Below, piece after piece: positions 11,302 to 24,140 of a DNA stretch of 64,000 nucleotides. The translations under genes were made by a program, and so were the position numbers. The notes under the pieces are model-generated. The model had not been told where the DNA came from. It did no database searches and saw only the letters and a list, made by a program, of their open reading frames with translations. Numbering within the stretch: the first letter of the stretch is position 1; each line of letters starts with the position of its first letter. The DNA comes from Prostheceraeus crozeri (Eukaryota > Platyhelminthes > Polycladida > Euryleptidae), in NCBI GenBank assembly GCA_907163375.1, contig CAJQUW010008745.1, positions 248,001-312,000 of the forward strand, written 5' to 3'.

Positions 11302-12221
11302 TTGAATTTTTTGGACGTAACAGTTTACAAAGAAAATAACAAAGTTGAGACTGACATATTCTATAAACCTACGGATGGTCATAACTATGCCCCGTTTAAT
11401 TCCGGCCATCCTAATCATGTCATTCGTAATATTCCATACACCCTTGCGAACAGAGTAAGCAGAATAGTATCGAAATCTGAAAGAAAATTAGTACGTTTCA
11501 ATGAACTGAAAAATCAACTACTTGCCCTTGGCTATCCAATCCCTCTAATCAATGATTCGATATCAAAAGCAAAAAGTGAGATCACTAGGGTGAAGAAAAA
11601 CCAACATTCCAGTTTAACGATTCCCTTTATTTCCACATATAACCCAAATAAACCGAAACTTTTCCGGGACGTTATTGATCCAATCTTCACTGGTTTAAAA
11701 GTGCATCCGACTTTTAGAGACTGCAGAATAAGACGCACATACCGTCAGCCTCCTTCACTACTCCGGCAATTGAGAAAAAATAACAGGAAACATGAGTGGG
11801 TGCTACAAAATGTGGTTATGGTAGATGTGAATGCTGCCATTACATCATCGAAGGTGCAGTGTTTTCTTTTAAATTTGGGGACGAAATCAAACATTTTCAC
11901 GTAAAAGCAAATATGAACTGCTATTCAAAAGACCTGATTTATGTTATGAGATGTCGTGGTTGTGAAGAACTTTATGTATGGCAAACAGGAGATAGCTTGA
12001 GATCACGTGTAAGAGTCCATCGACAACAAGTAAGAGATCATAAATATCAAGTATTGCATGTAAGTAAGCATATCTCCTCTTGTTCAAAAGATAATGATTC
12101 CCCCATTTTATGTCATGCCTATTTTGAAATTACCAAGTGGAAGTAACAAAATAATGCGGGAGTCGAAAGAAAAAATGTGTATGGAGATTCTGAAACCAAA
12201 ATTAAATAAGGATAATTAATG
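11302..12221 (+). pseudogene. PLE2 C-terminal region with GIY-YIG endonuclease
   Basis: 11302-11790 continues the RT C-terminal part (MNFLDVTVYKEN, FYKPTDGHNYAPFNSGHP, TLANRVSRIVS). After a frameshift near 11.79 kb the frame 11796-12146 encodes a Cys-rich stretch (CGYGRCECC) and the GIY-YIG core (LIYVMRC, LYVWQTGDSLRSRVRVHRQQ). Trp stands where the second Gly of the signature is usual (compare YIGQTG in PLE1). Reading of the last residues is possible to about 12221 in another frame. The GIY-YIG domain would nick target DNA; this copy is not intact. Confidence 0.85.
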
Positions 12222-12279
12222 AAAATAAAGAAGTTGTATACTCCCAGCAATTGTATGAAGAATATTTGTCTATGTCCTG

Positions 12280-12495
12280 AAATTTATCTATGTCTATACG
12301 TCTACATGTATTGATCTATGACAACAGTTATCCAATGTATTTTGCCTCTCTATTTCTTTGATAGCTTACAAGCTTTTGAATTTTATGAAATATATTTCAC
12401 TTGCCCGTGACAAGCCTTGGATAAAGGTGAAACCGGTTGGGCTTGAGTTGTGTTTTTCGTTTACACTTCTAAGTGAATTTATTGAACATATTTAA
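12280..12495 (+). repeat. PLE2 3' terminal repeat
   Basis: Follows the PLE2 gene and is the inverted partner of 9393-9590. It runs from the TCTATACGTCTACATGTATT block to the CTTCTAAGTGAATTTATTGA block, and is followed by an AT-rich spacer and a TA run at about 12525-12546. Confidence 0.82.
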
Positions 12496-12549
12496 TTTCC
12501 ATTTTTGCTTAGTCACTTTTTTGTATATATATATATATATATATATTGT

Positions 12550-12655
12550 CAAACTCCCTTGACAAGCTTCTGAGAATGAAGTGAAACCGGTCGGGGATTT
12601 TATTTGATACTGTGTTTTCTTTGGGGATCATTTTTGGATATACTTACTCTATGGT
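12550..12655 (+). repeat. Second direct copy of PLE1 tail
   Basis: Matches 9243-9334 in the same orientation with only a few differences, from CTCCCTTGACAAGCT through TTTGGGGATCATTTTTGGAT. Together the two copies bracket PLE2 as direct repeats of about 95 bp. They may be a long target-site duplication made when PLE2 inserted, or two ends of a composite PLE. Confidence 0.75.
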
Positions 12656-14189
12656 TTTCTATCATTCAATATACACTCAGATAGATACAGATAGAAAGTT
12701 GACAATTAAAGCATGTTTTTATATACATGTACTTGGAATGATGTCATTAATCTCAATGAGCATCTGTTTACCTTTACATCCCCGAACATCTGTGGAAAGT
12801 CGTGAACATTAGACTGAAGACCAAAGTGGTATAAGTGATCTTCAGTCATGCGCTCAAGATGAGGATTCTGAGCATAGCCATCGATAGATCTGATTCTGAG
12901 TGGTGGTCTGGAAAAGAAGTTATAGAGGAATCAGTGGAAATATGATGACAATTTTGTGCATGTCTTTTTTTAATTTGCATTTTTTGCAAATCATGAAAAA
13001 ATTGGTATGAATTATTTTGTACTCGCATGTTTCCTATTACACTGTTGTTTTCGAATTTTTGGATAGCTCGCATTTTGTAACGAATAAAGCAATAATGATC
13101 CCTGACTCCATGAGCCAATTAACAATACAATTAACTCTACATATTAAAGTCCAAAGTTTTGCTATCAAAATGCATAATCAAATTCATGGTGTCGCAGTTG
13201 TGCTGGTTCAGTGCCAATAACGCGTGACTAATTTACATCCGCTAGACAAATGTATGGCTTTGTGATACGCTATTTCCATCCTGTTTCTCCTGGCTATGCC
13301 AAATTTTGCATGTGACCGCGATGAAATACACGGAGCTCGGAACTTGGCACATTTTCTCATGCAGTCACGAGCTATTAAGTCTTCTAGTATATTCATTTTT
13401 CCAACAAAGATATATGCTGAATAATAGTATATGTGGTTCGGATAAACAAAATCTGTTTTAACACTGAAAATACAATCTTCCGACATGACATGATACGTAA
13501 CACTTTCTTGAGAAAGAAAGATTCTTCAAAAATTTATTATAATTACAAACACGCAGTGCAATTGCATCATTTCGCTTGTAAAATATTTTTGGAGGATGCA
13601 GATGTTGACTATTAACAGGAAGACACATTTTACACGATCAGCTAAAATGGAATGAAGATTGAGAAGATTTATATTGTAGCAGTTCAAAGAAATTCATGTA
13701 TTTCTTGTTTTTCTAATTATTTTTATTCTTACTGCGACTTTATTTTAATACACGTTTGTTTTAAAAAAATGCATAATTATTTTTTCACAACGAAAGGAAC
13801 AGGAGAAATATTGAAGAAAAGCAATATCTCTGAAATGATATTGGATGGTCGAAGCAATATCATGACAATACCAAAATGAAAATGAATGACTTTAGAAGTT
13901 CAAGAGACGATGGCGTGATGCCTCGCACCAAAATCAGTGGAAAGATCGAAAACTCGAGTCAACTATAACTGCGAAAGTTTTAAGGAAAGTTTTATTGTGC
14001 TGAGTTAAAGGAATTTGCGCAACGCAAATTATTACGCTTATTAATAATACTGACTATGTGATAATAGGGCTCCGAATGGAAATTATGTTCATAAGTTTTT
14101 CACTAAAGTTTTCTTAAACTATCATTAATACTGGCATTCAGACAGAAGTCCTTTAATGTTTCATTGAAATATGTGTATTCACAATCATG
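12656..14189. other. Non-coding DNA, nothing recognised
   Basis: AT-rich unique-looking sequence. Frames of 60-92 codons on both strands lack motifs. No transposon ends, RNA genes or tandem repeats were recognised. Confidence 0.5.
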
Positions 14190-15345
14190 GAGTAAGTATA
14201 TTAGGTACAGTAGCATCCCATATTAATTAAATATAAATCCCCAATGTGCATGCAGGTTCGATTTTATTCGAAGTGTTTAAATAGTTAAGTGTGGAACTCA
14301 ATACTTATTTTGATTTTATTAAATGAACTCGAGTTGAGATCCAGTACCGAATGAGAGATGTGCAAGTTGTTACACTATTGGGGAAATCTACACGGATTTG
14401 ACTTTGATTATGATAGCAATACAGAAGGAATAAATAGCACATTACATCCTCCGTATCATGACAACCAGGGAATTTTTAAGGCATTTCTACTAGGTAACCA
14501 TTTGCTCGAGAGGGCACTTTCAGACTGCACTTAAGACAGCATTTCAGTAGTAAGCATATGCTCTGTAAGAGCACTGTCGCCCGCATTGATGCTCACTTTC
14601 ATGACCTTTGTTCCACGCATCCAAGGGCATGTCTCAAAGAACACTGTAGGGTTTAAATTTTTATAAGTCTAAGGTCATGTGCCAAGCTACTAAATAACTA
14701 AAATTATATAGTAAGAGCATGCACTTGCAAGCATGCTTGTATATTCTTGTTTACCTTGCATGCCTGCCAGTTTTGTGTTATCAACCACCGTTTGATTAAC
14801 TATATTTTGGCTAAAAGTTAACTGGCAAATTTTAGTATTCATGCGACCGTGTTCTCTAAGTTTGCTTCTTTAGTCATGACATTTTGTTGCATATCCTCTC
14901 ATTGTAATCTGATAATTTGTTGAGGGAAAATATTGTTTTGATATACGCAGAATGAATTCAAAAATTCGTATAACCTCCCTAAATGTGAATGCGTCAGCAA
15001 AAATGACTAATGGCTAAAGTAACTCGTACAGACTCGAGGGTACTTCCAGGTTAAGAAGCCTGAGCACACAAAATTGTGCTCAGGCTGTGAATACACCAGA
15101 AATGTGAAAATGTGTGTTTAACACGCCCTCTAGGTCACAAGCCACCTTCGTGATCACAAGCCACCTGCCACCGGAAGAGCAAAGCATAATGGCAAAGCTG
15201 GAAGAGTAAAGCAAGATATGCTTTATAATGTGGTTCATGAAATTTCCCTGCTAATCAGCTTAATGTTAGTTGAATTAAGACACTTGTTAGTAACATCCAT
15301 TTATTTTGATATCCAATCAGTTTCATACTACATGTATATAGAGGT
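14190..15345 (+). repeat. Dispersed repeat family R, copy 2
   Basis: Shares with copy 1 the TTTTATTAAATGAACTCGAG block (14310-14335), a GGAATAAATAGCACA-type block near 14430, and the final block around 15225-15340 (GTGGTTCATGAAATTTCC, TTGATATCCAATCAGTTTCA). It is longer than copy 1, with a middle part of about 600 bp not matched there. No coding capacity was found. Confidence 0.55.
15057..15086. repeat. Perfect 12-bp stem hairpin
   Basis: AGCCTGAGCACA at 15057-15068 is the exact reverse complement of 15075-15086, with a six-base loop. It lies in the part of repeat copy 2 not shared with copy 1. It might be the tip of a small inverted-repeat element. No function is assigned. Confidence 0.7.
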
Positions 15346-18300
15346 ATCAAATTGCTAGTGTATAAACATAGGAAAAATTACTATGAGACTAACATCGACT
15401 TCAGTTTGATGCTGGTGACCGCGATATCGCAGTTGTATTTTCTTTCAATTTTAATCTGTTGATTGCATAGTGATCGAATTGCTAGATATTTTCAATATCT
15501 TAATGCAGAGGATAAAAGAAAGATGAAAGAAAATGACATCCTGAAGTGTCTAATGTGGACGATTAATCCTAAAAATTGTAACGAATCGAACAGAATGTCC
15601 ACGTTAAAGTGATAAACAATTATGGATGAATTATAGCGTGAGCGGAGATAAGTGTCTTTTCAACATTCTGGATCATTCTTTAATCAATGACATGGCTGCC
15701 CATTGAAGACAAAAACACAAAATCGCCTGCAGAAACTTACATATACAAGCCAGAATAATGCTCTGGTAAGTGTTGTTTGCAATTGATTATGATCAATCAT
15801 ACAAAAAATGTGAACAAAATTTATGAAAATGATGGTCAGAAGATAAATGTCAATAACTTTTTCGTGCGGTTTACAGGCTTTTGTCAACGATTGCTTCACG
15901 TTTACATTCAAACAAGAGGCAAATAAATTTAAGTGAACTATCAAATTTGAATTTAATTGAAAACGTCCAGGGCAAAGTGTCGCCAACGTCCAGTATATAT
16001 AAATGTCGTCAGCGAGCATGTATGCCATATACGAGTTTATAAATTGACGATTTCGATACCTGTTTTGATTCATGGCTTTCAATCACAAGATGACATGCAA
16101 AGACATACGTATTATTGATTATGGGATGGCCGATTGGCTTACCTTTCGGTATAAAATTGATAGATGATACAAAACAGAAAGCTACAAAATTACTCTTTCT
16201 TGGAAGAAAGAGGTTTGGACCTTGTGCAAACCACATCTAATGCATCTTTGGTGCGGGTCAATTCATTCTCTAGCGACACAGCCATGTTTGATGCTGCTCT
16301 GGATATTTTTGATTCTATTCACAACAATTATGATATTCAATTTATTGTTGCAATTCGGACGGACGGTAAATTTAATTATCTTGTCATCACACTATCATTA
16401 TATCAAATTCCATTCATTGAGTTTTATATAGAAACCCTCCCACTCTGGCATCACGCTTGATAAACGCAGGTGGATGCTGTATTCCGCTATCTGACTACCG
16501 GAATGATTACAGATGCATGAGCGATATGAAAACATAAATTGTCAACAAAGCCTGTTGAGTCCATATACTAAAAATAGAACTCTGCGTGGTGTACTGTGAT
16601 GCACCGGTTTTTCTGGTTCCACCGATTCTCGAACCGTTGCACCGAAATGTGCGAATTTCGATCAATAGATATTTTGCTGCACAATTTCATTTATAATTTA
16701 TTTATTTTATCTGTTATCTTTGTCACAGCAAATATGGAGAGAAGGATATTTTAAGTGTATATACAATTGATCCAACTCGAAGAACATAATTTAATTATAT
16801 TTATCAATTCCATTCAAGGTTTTATTTTCTACTTCATAACAAAATACATCACAACAATTTTTTAAAAATCAAAGGTATATCACAAAATTACCCATAAATC
16901 TCCTGACGTTGTGAAAAAATGTGAAAGAAGTGATGAAAATTCGATCATTCAAGTTTTTGGGAAATATTTTAGGCCTCGAAATCTCAATTCCCTCGACCTC
17001 AGAGTTTCAGGATCTCATTGTGAATACTGCGTATAAAGTGCTGTTACTCCTCTTGCTAAGAAATAGGCTATCTTGGAATTCCATCGGCCAGCGATCCGTC
17101 CCAAAGATTTTTTCAGCATCCTTCTACATTACCTGATGTTTTATGATCTTCTCTATGATCACTGTATTTTTAAAAAAGAATCAAAATATGCATACGCTTA
17201 TAATTATAATAAAAAATTATATACACGTAAAACTGATAATAAAATAAAACTAGCACGTTTCATCCACCACTGAATTATTAATTTCGTTAAGTTTAAATAG
17301 TTTAATGCATCCGTGTTTCAAATTCTTTGCCACCGTTAGAATTTTCTTGATACTTTATGAAGTTTGCATCGAATTCTAGCAAATGTGAACATTTGAGACC
17401 TTACATTAAAGATTTTGTAGTGCTAATTAACTATCACAGGACACCAGAGAACGCGAGACAAATTACATTCGCCTATCCTTTGGCAAGTACTTCAGCATGA
17501 CTGACTGAATATATGCACCGACTATCAGACCCGGTGCAGCGAAGGTGCGGTCAACGCACAACCCTCGAATGAACCAGACCATCATGCTGTGAAGAAGAAA
17601 TCATAAGAAAGCAACCCGCATAGAAAAACGCTATGGAAACTCTTGCATCTTAGGAAAACGTGTAGAAAATCTATAAGCGACAGCACTGTTAAAAAATGAA
17701 AAAATGTGACAAAGAATGTTAGGATTGCCAGTCAGTATGATTCCCAAATTAGGAAAGCAACTGAAGCACGATTTCAACTAATATTTCAATGGCAATGTCA
17801 ATGCAGCACTTACAGTTTGAACCCAGATATTTAATGTAAAAGTGCAATAAATGGGATATACAAGTTCACTTGTGTAAGTTATGCGATGATGGGTACACAT
17901 TGGATCTATAGAATGCTTTATTTTTAGAGCGGGATATCTTCCATGACAAAATGCATGTTTCTTAAAAAAGTGCATTAACGGTATCTCATGGACTGTGGCA
18001 TTCACGTGCTTAAAAGATTAGTTAAATGTTGTCCTACATGCAATTGTGACTTCTAATCTGTGTCAAAGGCCACTTACATGTAGCAGTAATCGCGTTTAAC
18101 TCAAAATGAAAGTCACACGCTCAGTTACATAGATGAAGACAAAGTACATCGAAGAATTAGTCACTTATACAAGAACGTAAAATTGACACAGTGAAGTGAT
18201 GTTGATATAAGGCAAAAATGGCACATTCAAATTTCAGGCGATAGCAAAATAAATTAATTTATGCAGAATAACCAATCCATAGGTTTTGTATTTATTAGAT

Positions 18301-21300
18301 TTTGAGTAAATAAGATGATTTGCTCTCTTTGATAATTTGCTACAATTCGCGCACAATTTTCAAGCGGCTACAATTGGGTCGCTTGATATTCACGATTTTT
18401 TGCTGGACGATCAAAAGTTGCGATGTGCACAGGAATTCCTGCATTATATTACTACAGGTTTTTGCATTTTTATCAATTTACCTTTTTTAATTATATGCGT
18501 CAATTTTAATTCGTATTAAAAAGCCACATTTCGCAGCACGTTTCTCATCATTATCGGCAGTATCGCTCATGAGTTGATCTGTCAAATGAATATTGAAATT
18601 TTCAATAATTCAGCGGCAAATTTTACCTACTCGATGGTTGAAACGCCATCAATATGAATAACCACCGCACCACTTATCCCGATCTACTACCTTATTACTG
18701 GGTGATGCTTCGTGTCATAGCCAAGCACTTGAAGTGCCATTGACCGACCAGCACCATATTCGCAGATATTCCACCCCACTCGCCCTTCCTAAACATAACA
18801 CAAAATATTTCTAATTTGCGGAAAGCAGTTATCAAAAGAGATTTGAAGGATAATAAAAATTGCATAGCGCCAGTTCGCTTGGGCACAGAACAGAAATATG
18901 AACTCATACTTTAACAATTTAAGTAAACCAAAAACACTTTAGCAACCGTAGACGCTGCCCTATAAAGATTCGCCATCATGCGGTTCAAAAAAAGGTGATA
19001 TATCTATAGAATAAGTGACCAAGCTGAAGAACTGCATCACGGTGTTCTGCATTTATCTATTGTTCAAGACTTACTCCAAATTTCTACCCTAGATATGAGG
19101 AAAGGACGAGATCAGATGCTCGTACTAGAGTTCCAGGTGAGCATGGCAGCATTGGCTCTGAAATTTGAGCCTAATTTTTTCATTTGTAATATTGCGGAAT
19201 ATAGAATGCATAGAATTTGAGGTCATTATAACAAATAATGACCAAAAAAACTCTGAGCATAATCTGTCATAATGCATGACTTTTTTCATAGAAGTCCACA
19301 CAAGGTTAATAATTTCCATCCAGGAAAATAAGTATCTGTTTCGTGGAGCTTAAAGAAGAATTCTTGTTGTATAATATCAAAACAGCATTCATGTGAAAAG
19401 ACGGACCCAATAATCACATGTCTTCATAATCAATAGCAAAATATTGATAGTTATATGTCAGTGAATTTTCTGCCACCAGTTTCAGCCGTCATCGCTATAA
19501 TGTTTTCATTAGCATCTCCATTTATTATAGTAACGTAACTATAATAAATGGTGCTATGATAAATAATTATACTAAATAGGTGTCATGATATTTCCAACAA
19601 TTACTATGCTTTTATGTTTCGCAATCAGCTGCATTATTTCTACGGTACAATGAGCCTCTATGTTCTAGTTACATGTACATTGCACAATGCACATATCTTT
19701 GAAATTCAAATGCTATGATTGATGAATATTTTATAGTCTAAGATGCAACTAAGATCATAAAATGATTTCTGTATGAAGGAAGGATGATTAACGCATTAAC
19801 AATTATATCAATTATCAATTGTCATTGAACATTTTGAACATCAGTTCAGTCACAAGCCATCAATGCGATGATGCTAAGTCAATGAGAGATAATGGTCGAA
19901 TTAGTGCATTCAAGTCTTATTGCATATTGGCAGTGATAAAATGTTAAAGCTTTGTTTCATCTAATGAGTTCACAAGGAGAACTGAAATTTTGCCATTATA
20001 CTGCAACATTCACAGATGACATGATTTGAACTTTAATTGCAGGAAAAAGCACTTGTAATTAATTCCCTATGTCAATGGCTATTATTCCTATATTAAACAC
20101 ATAATTACTTAGAAAATTCTGGATGCCTTAAATTTCTTGATACAGCATAATGTTACTGCACAAATAAGGAATGATAGTCACTTGGAATGAGAAATGCCGT
20201 AAAACGGTGGTTTATGCCCGTTAAGTGTGCAAATGCCGTTAATAATTGAGAAATGACGATCTATTAAGCGATGCGGTTAATCAATGACAAATTTCAGCAA
20301 ATAAATGAGGAATGTCGCATAATTATTATCTTTGGTGCTAGTTAATGACATATTCATAGCAACAAGCGCAAAAACCTGACGTAGTTTTGTCAATAGTTAC
20401 GCACTTTTGTTATTTAATCTGACAATGAAATGTTTGAAGGTTATCCCAAATGTGGATTTAGTGAACGGAGGAGTTGTTTAATTTGTTTTGACAAATAATC
20501 TACAAATAATTCCATTTACAAAATGATAGCTCCAAAGTTGAGATAAAACAATAAGTCGCAAAAAATTGCGATGACCTATCAATGTAAAAATGGTAAGATC
20601 AAAGCAAGTACTTTGGATAAAACGCACCAGAATGACGTGCATAATCAAATAAACAATCAATGCAGTTCAAAGCTTCTACTAACTTAGTAAAGGATGCTTT
20701 GATTGCCCCAAAGTGGACCTGTAATCTGACATATTCATTTTCCCAGTACCTTCAGTTATTATAGACAATTATTTGAGCATATGGGTGTACTAGTAGTTGT
20801 AGCCTACTGTCTAGTGTGCTCTTTCACTACTCAGTGTACTAATTAAAATGATTTATGTAAGCTTGTTTTAGTATTGCCAGTACACGTATTCTTATTCAAA
20901 CACTTACTGTTTCTCCATGATTGATTCAAATAAGACCTTCTGCGCAGCTATGAATATAACACCAAATGATAAATGCTGATTGATGAATTGGCTGTTGCTG
21001 AATTAAACTTGCAATCACAAAATTCTCGATCTGTGACTTAATCTAATCATAAATACTTGATGGTTCAATGGAGATTGATCGTTTGTAGTTGTGTGAATGA
21101 CAATACTCAATGCTCAAACAATATGTTCATTATGTAAGTGGAATTTATGCATTGCCACATGTGTGATAGCGCTTATCATGAATAAACACAATCGTTGTTG
21201 AAATATTTGCTGATGACGAATAAAAAGCGACTTAGCTGTTAAACAGAGAAAGTATTCCGATGTCACAAGATGAAGCGAAATTCCGATATATGAATGAGGA

Positions 21301-22060
21301 TGGAATGATAGAACTTTGACTAATTTGATTGCTATGAATTGACGGCGGAGACCAATTAGGAAAATTTGCATTTAAGGACATCGAATTTCAAAAGATAATT
21401 TCAGGTGATGGATGTGTTGCATTATTTACGCGAAGAAAGTTTACATACTTTAAGTAGTTAAAAACCCTCCTTTAAATACAACAGCAGCAATCATCTGATG
21501 ATAAAAGCTTGTCATCAATGAATTTCTGAATGAATGGTGGCAACATGAGTGTCTTTTATATCATCAATATATTTATTTGCTGCATATTTTTTCATAATCT
21601 TATGATAACTTTATTGAGTTGCCAAGCATGCTTCAGTCGTTGTGACCTACATCAGTGGCAAATTGAGCTTATGAACACAGTCTCAAATTTTAAACTCAAT
21701 CTCTAGCTATACATGTATACTTAATAGAAATATTAAATAACCTAGCTTTTTAAAAACCACAAAGATCACAATTAAAAAGAATAATAATTACTAAATAGTT
21801 ATGAGCATGACTGCAGCTGATGAACATTAAAAAGATGTAAAAATTCTGATACTATGTGATTGCTCAGCCATTGCAGGGACTCAGCCAGGGGGAGCGGTGA
21901 GAGCGGCGCTACCCCCTCTTTGCCCAAGTAGTAAAAACGTGATTGCAAGAACCATTTACTTATACTGTACAAAAAAATGTGCGCAACTGAACGAAGGCGA
22001 TTGATAATGATTGGATTGTAGAACGATTAGTCCAGGACTTCTTTGTAATTCCTTCATTCT
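15346..22060. other. 6.7 kb of non-coding DNA
   Basis: Both strands were read for coding motifs and none were recognised. Frames of 60-132 codons, the longest at 15684-16082 on the minus strand, lack domains or conserved motifs and have composition like their surroundings. A palindromic hairpin at 19518-19551 is listed separately. Undetected small exons of an intron-rich host gene cannot be excluded. Confidence 0.5.
19518..19551. repeat. Perfect 14-bp stem hairpin
   Basis: CCATTTATTATAGT at 19518-19531 is the exact reverse complement of 19538-19551, with loop AACGTA. Flanking AGCATCT and GTGCTAT extend the dyad imperfectly. It may be a very short inverted-repeat element in AT-rich DNA. Confidence 0.65.
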
Positions 22061-22069
22061 ACTACATTC

Positions 22070-22745
22070 CGGATGGAGGCACTCTGTATTGATGGGTTGA
22101 AAACATACAGGTCTCACCATTTGTCGATCAGAGTCAGTCCTCTCCACGATCGCCGGCAGAAGGCGCTACGCTACACATGCTGGAGGTTCCCCAATCCACT
22201 GCCTTCCCCGGTTGCAGTCGGAGATGTTCCGTTCCATTTGTCTAAAATGAGCTGTTTTGAAAGCTCTCCAATCTACTGCAATTGTCAAATGTAGGCGCTC
22301 CGCTCCATTTGACTACTAGTCGGGATAATCTGGTGGCTCCCCAATTTCCTGCATTCCGCGGTTGGAGACGCTCCGCTCCACCTGTCTAAAAGGAGTTGCT
22401 GTGAAAGCTCCGCTGCATTCGTCGGTTGGAGGAGATTCACCCGTTTTGTCTAGTGAAGTGATTCTAGTGGCTCTGCAATCCGATGTAATTCGTCCAATTC
22501 GTCGGTTGGAAGCGCTCCACGTCACCTGTCCATTTGAGTGCTTCTGGTGACTCTCCAATCCGCTGCATTCGTCGGATGGAGGCGCTCCGCTCCATTTGTC
22601 CAAAAGGAAGTGTTCTGGCGGTTATCCAATCGGCTGGAACCGCTCCGTTTTTCTAAAGGAACTGCTCTGAAAACTCTCCGCTGTATTCGTCGGTTGGAGA
22701 CATTTCACTCCATTTGTGTAGTGGAGTTTTCTTAGTGGCTCTCGC
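22070..22745. repeat. GC-rich degenerate minisatellite
   Basis: About eight degenerate units of roughly 75-85 bp in tandem. Each holds variants of GTCGGTTGGAGGCGCTCCGC, CTCCATTTGTCTAAAAGGAG and GTGGCTCTCCAATCCGCTGC. The block is clearly more GC-rich than its surroundings. Frames at 22073-22735 on both strands arise from the repeat and differ between units, so they are not taken as genes. Confidence 0.8.
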
Positions 22746-23664
22746 ATGCATATTAAATAAATTCATGGACATCGATCTGCACGCTGTCAGAGACTGATTA
22801 CGTGGTGTCACAGAGTACGAAAGTGTGATAAATTTGTCACATTTGATATTACCATATAAAATCTTTCAAGAAATTTGATTCCCGAACTTTCTGGAATATC
22901 AACCGCAGGTTGTGTGGTTTTTTGTAATTAAAATGCGAGCTCTGTTGAGGACTGGTTCTTTTTAAGGGTGGGTTATAAGAATAAATGTTCGAGTTTTTGA
23001 TTTAACTCCATTTTGTGTGATTAAATATTAGACCTGGTGTTCATTGATGATGAAATGGAAATCGAAAAGGAAAAAATCTTTGAGAAAAGTACATGAAATT
23101 ATAGCAGTGACGACGAACTCGAGACGCAAAATTTACAAGACGTAGGCTAAATGTAGAACCCGAAGCATTTTTGAGTGACGATACATTGCTCCCTTTGTTT
23201 TATATTGACTTTTATAAGTGTCAATTGAGCGATTGTCGCTTCTATCATTTTGATAAGAAATGTAAGCCATTCTAGAGATAACAATTAATATAGATTTCTT
23301 TACAAGAGGTTTTATTCAATGATTTTTCAAAGAAACACCGCGGGCAATTAAATGATAATGATACATTTTGAATATGAATAGTCTCATTTCATGACCACGC
23401 TTGTTCTCATCGTGAAATATGACGATTAAATGATGCACAACATTTGCAAACATGAAGCTACAATGCTGAATAAAATTCAATACAGTTACAAGCTTTGATA
23501 TGTAGGTATTAGTGTCATTGTAAAATCTTCTTCTTCGTTTTTTTTCTTAAACTTCTTTGATTTGTGAAGCTCTATATTTCATTTTTTATTGATCTTTTAT
23601 AATTTTGGAATTTTCTGTTATTACTATGTATCTTTGTTAGTACTACTTATGAATCAGTTATACA
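22746..23664. other. Non-coding DNA
   Basis: No gene recognised. A plus-strand stretch near 23.05-23.13 kb reads as an acidic peptide (DDEMEIEKEKIF) but meets stops quickly and has no recognisable continuation. Confidence 0.45.
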
Positions 23665-24140
23665 ATCAAATCAAATCATCTTTATTGAGTTCACAAGATG
23701 GCGGTGAAAGCACACAAAATTTTTCACATTATGAAGTACGCAAAAATTAAATCTAAAATTTAAAATAATACACATGAAATATTATCGACCGAATTTTATA
23801 AAGATTCACTGCACCGACGCGTAGAAGCAAAGGGTGCTGTGATGCAATGTGGATTCCTTCGATTTGGACATCTCTTTTTGAACAAAGCACGTAGCGGACG
23901 ATTCCCACTAAGCTCAATTTGTCTGAACAATCAATGGCAAAGATTATCAACAACGAATGACAAATCTGAAAAAACATAATTTTTAAAAAAGCGAGCTGCA
24001 CTATTTTCAACGCGCAGTAATCCACTAGACAAATATTTCGGCAAATTACAGAAACAAGGAAAAGAAAAAACTAAAATCGAACGAATAAAAGATGCGTAAC
24101 ATCGGAAAATCACTTCATCAGAACAATTTGCCATCTTCAA
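23665..24140 (-). mobile_element. LINE 3' end (CR1/L2-like), reverse transcriptase tail
   Basis: On the minus strand two overlapping frames give the C-terminal tail of a non-LTR RT: SFIRSILVFSFPCFCNLPKYLS, then after a frameshift the Arg- and Cys-rich end. This SxIRSILEY...P.FxxLPxYLS pattern is typical of the thumb region in CR1/L2-like LINEs. Just beyond the end, the plus strand has AATCAAATCAAATCATCTTT at 23665-23684, the short repeated 3' terminus usual for such elements. The copy is strongly 5' truncated. Confidence 0.7.

Larger units (their letters stand above)
6196..12655. mobile_element. Nested pair of Penelope-like retroelements
   Basis: Two PLE copies are recognised by reverse transcriptase (RT) motifs joined to a C-terminal GIY-YIG endonuclease. 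PLE1 lies on the minus strand (6196-8985), with an inverted copy of its 3' part at 8988-9340. PLE2 lies on the plus strand (about 9393-12530), with inverted terminal repeats. Sequence matching the PLE1 tail (9243-9334) reappears in the same orientation at 12550-12643, bracketing PLE2. Both copies are frameshifted and cannot be autonomous. Inverted and partially duplicated terminal repeats are typical of PLE insertions. Confidence 0.85.

Noticed and set aside
15684..16082. 132-codon minus-strand frame
   Set aside because: No motif, composition like the surrounding DNA, and no supporting context.
22073..22735. Overlapping short genes in the minisatellite
   Set aside because: Frames change from unit to unit and follow the repeat, not a protein.
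23040..23160. Acidic piggyBac-like start
   Set aside because: A few acidic residues only, interrupted by stops, with no transposase motif downstream.
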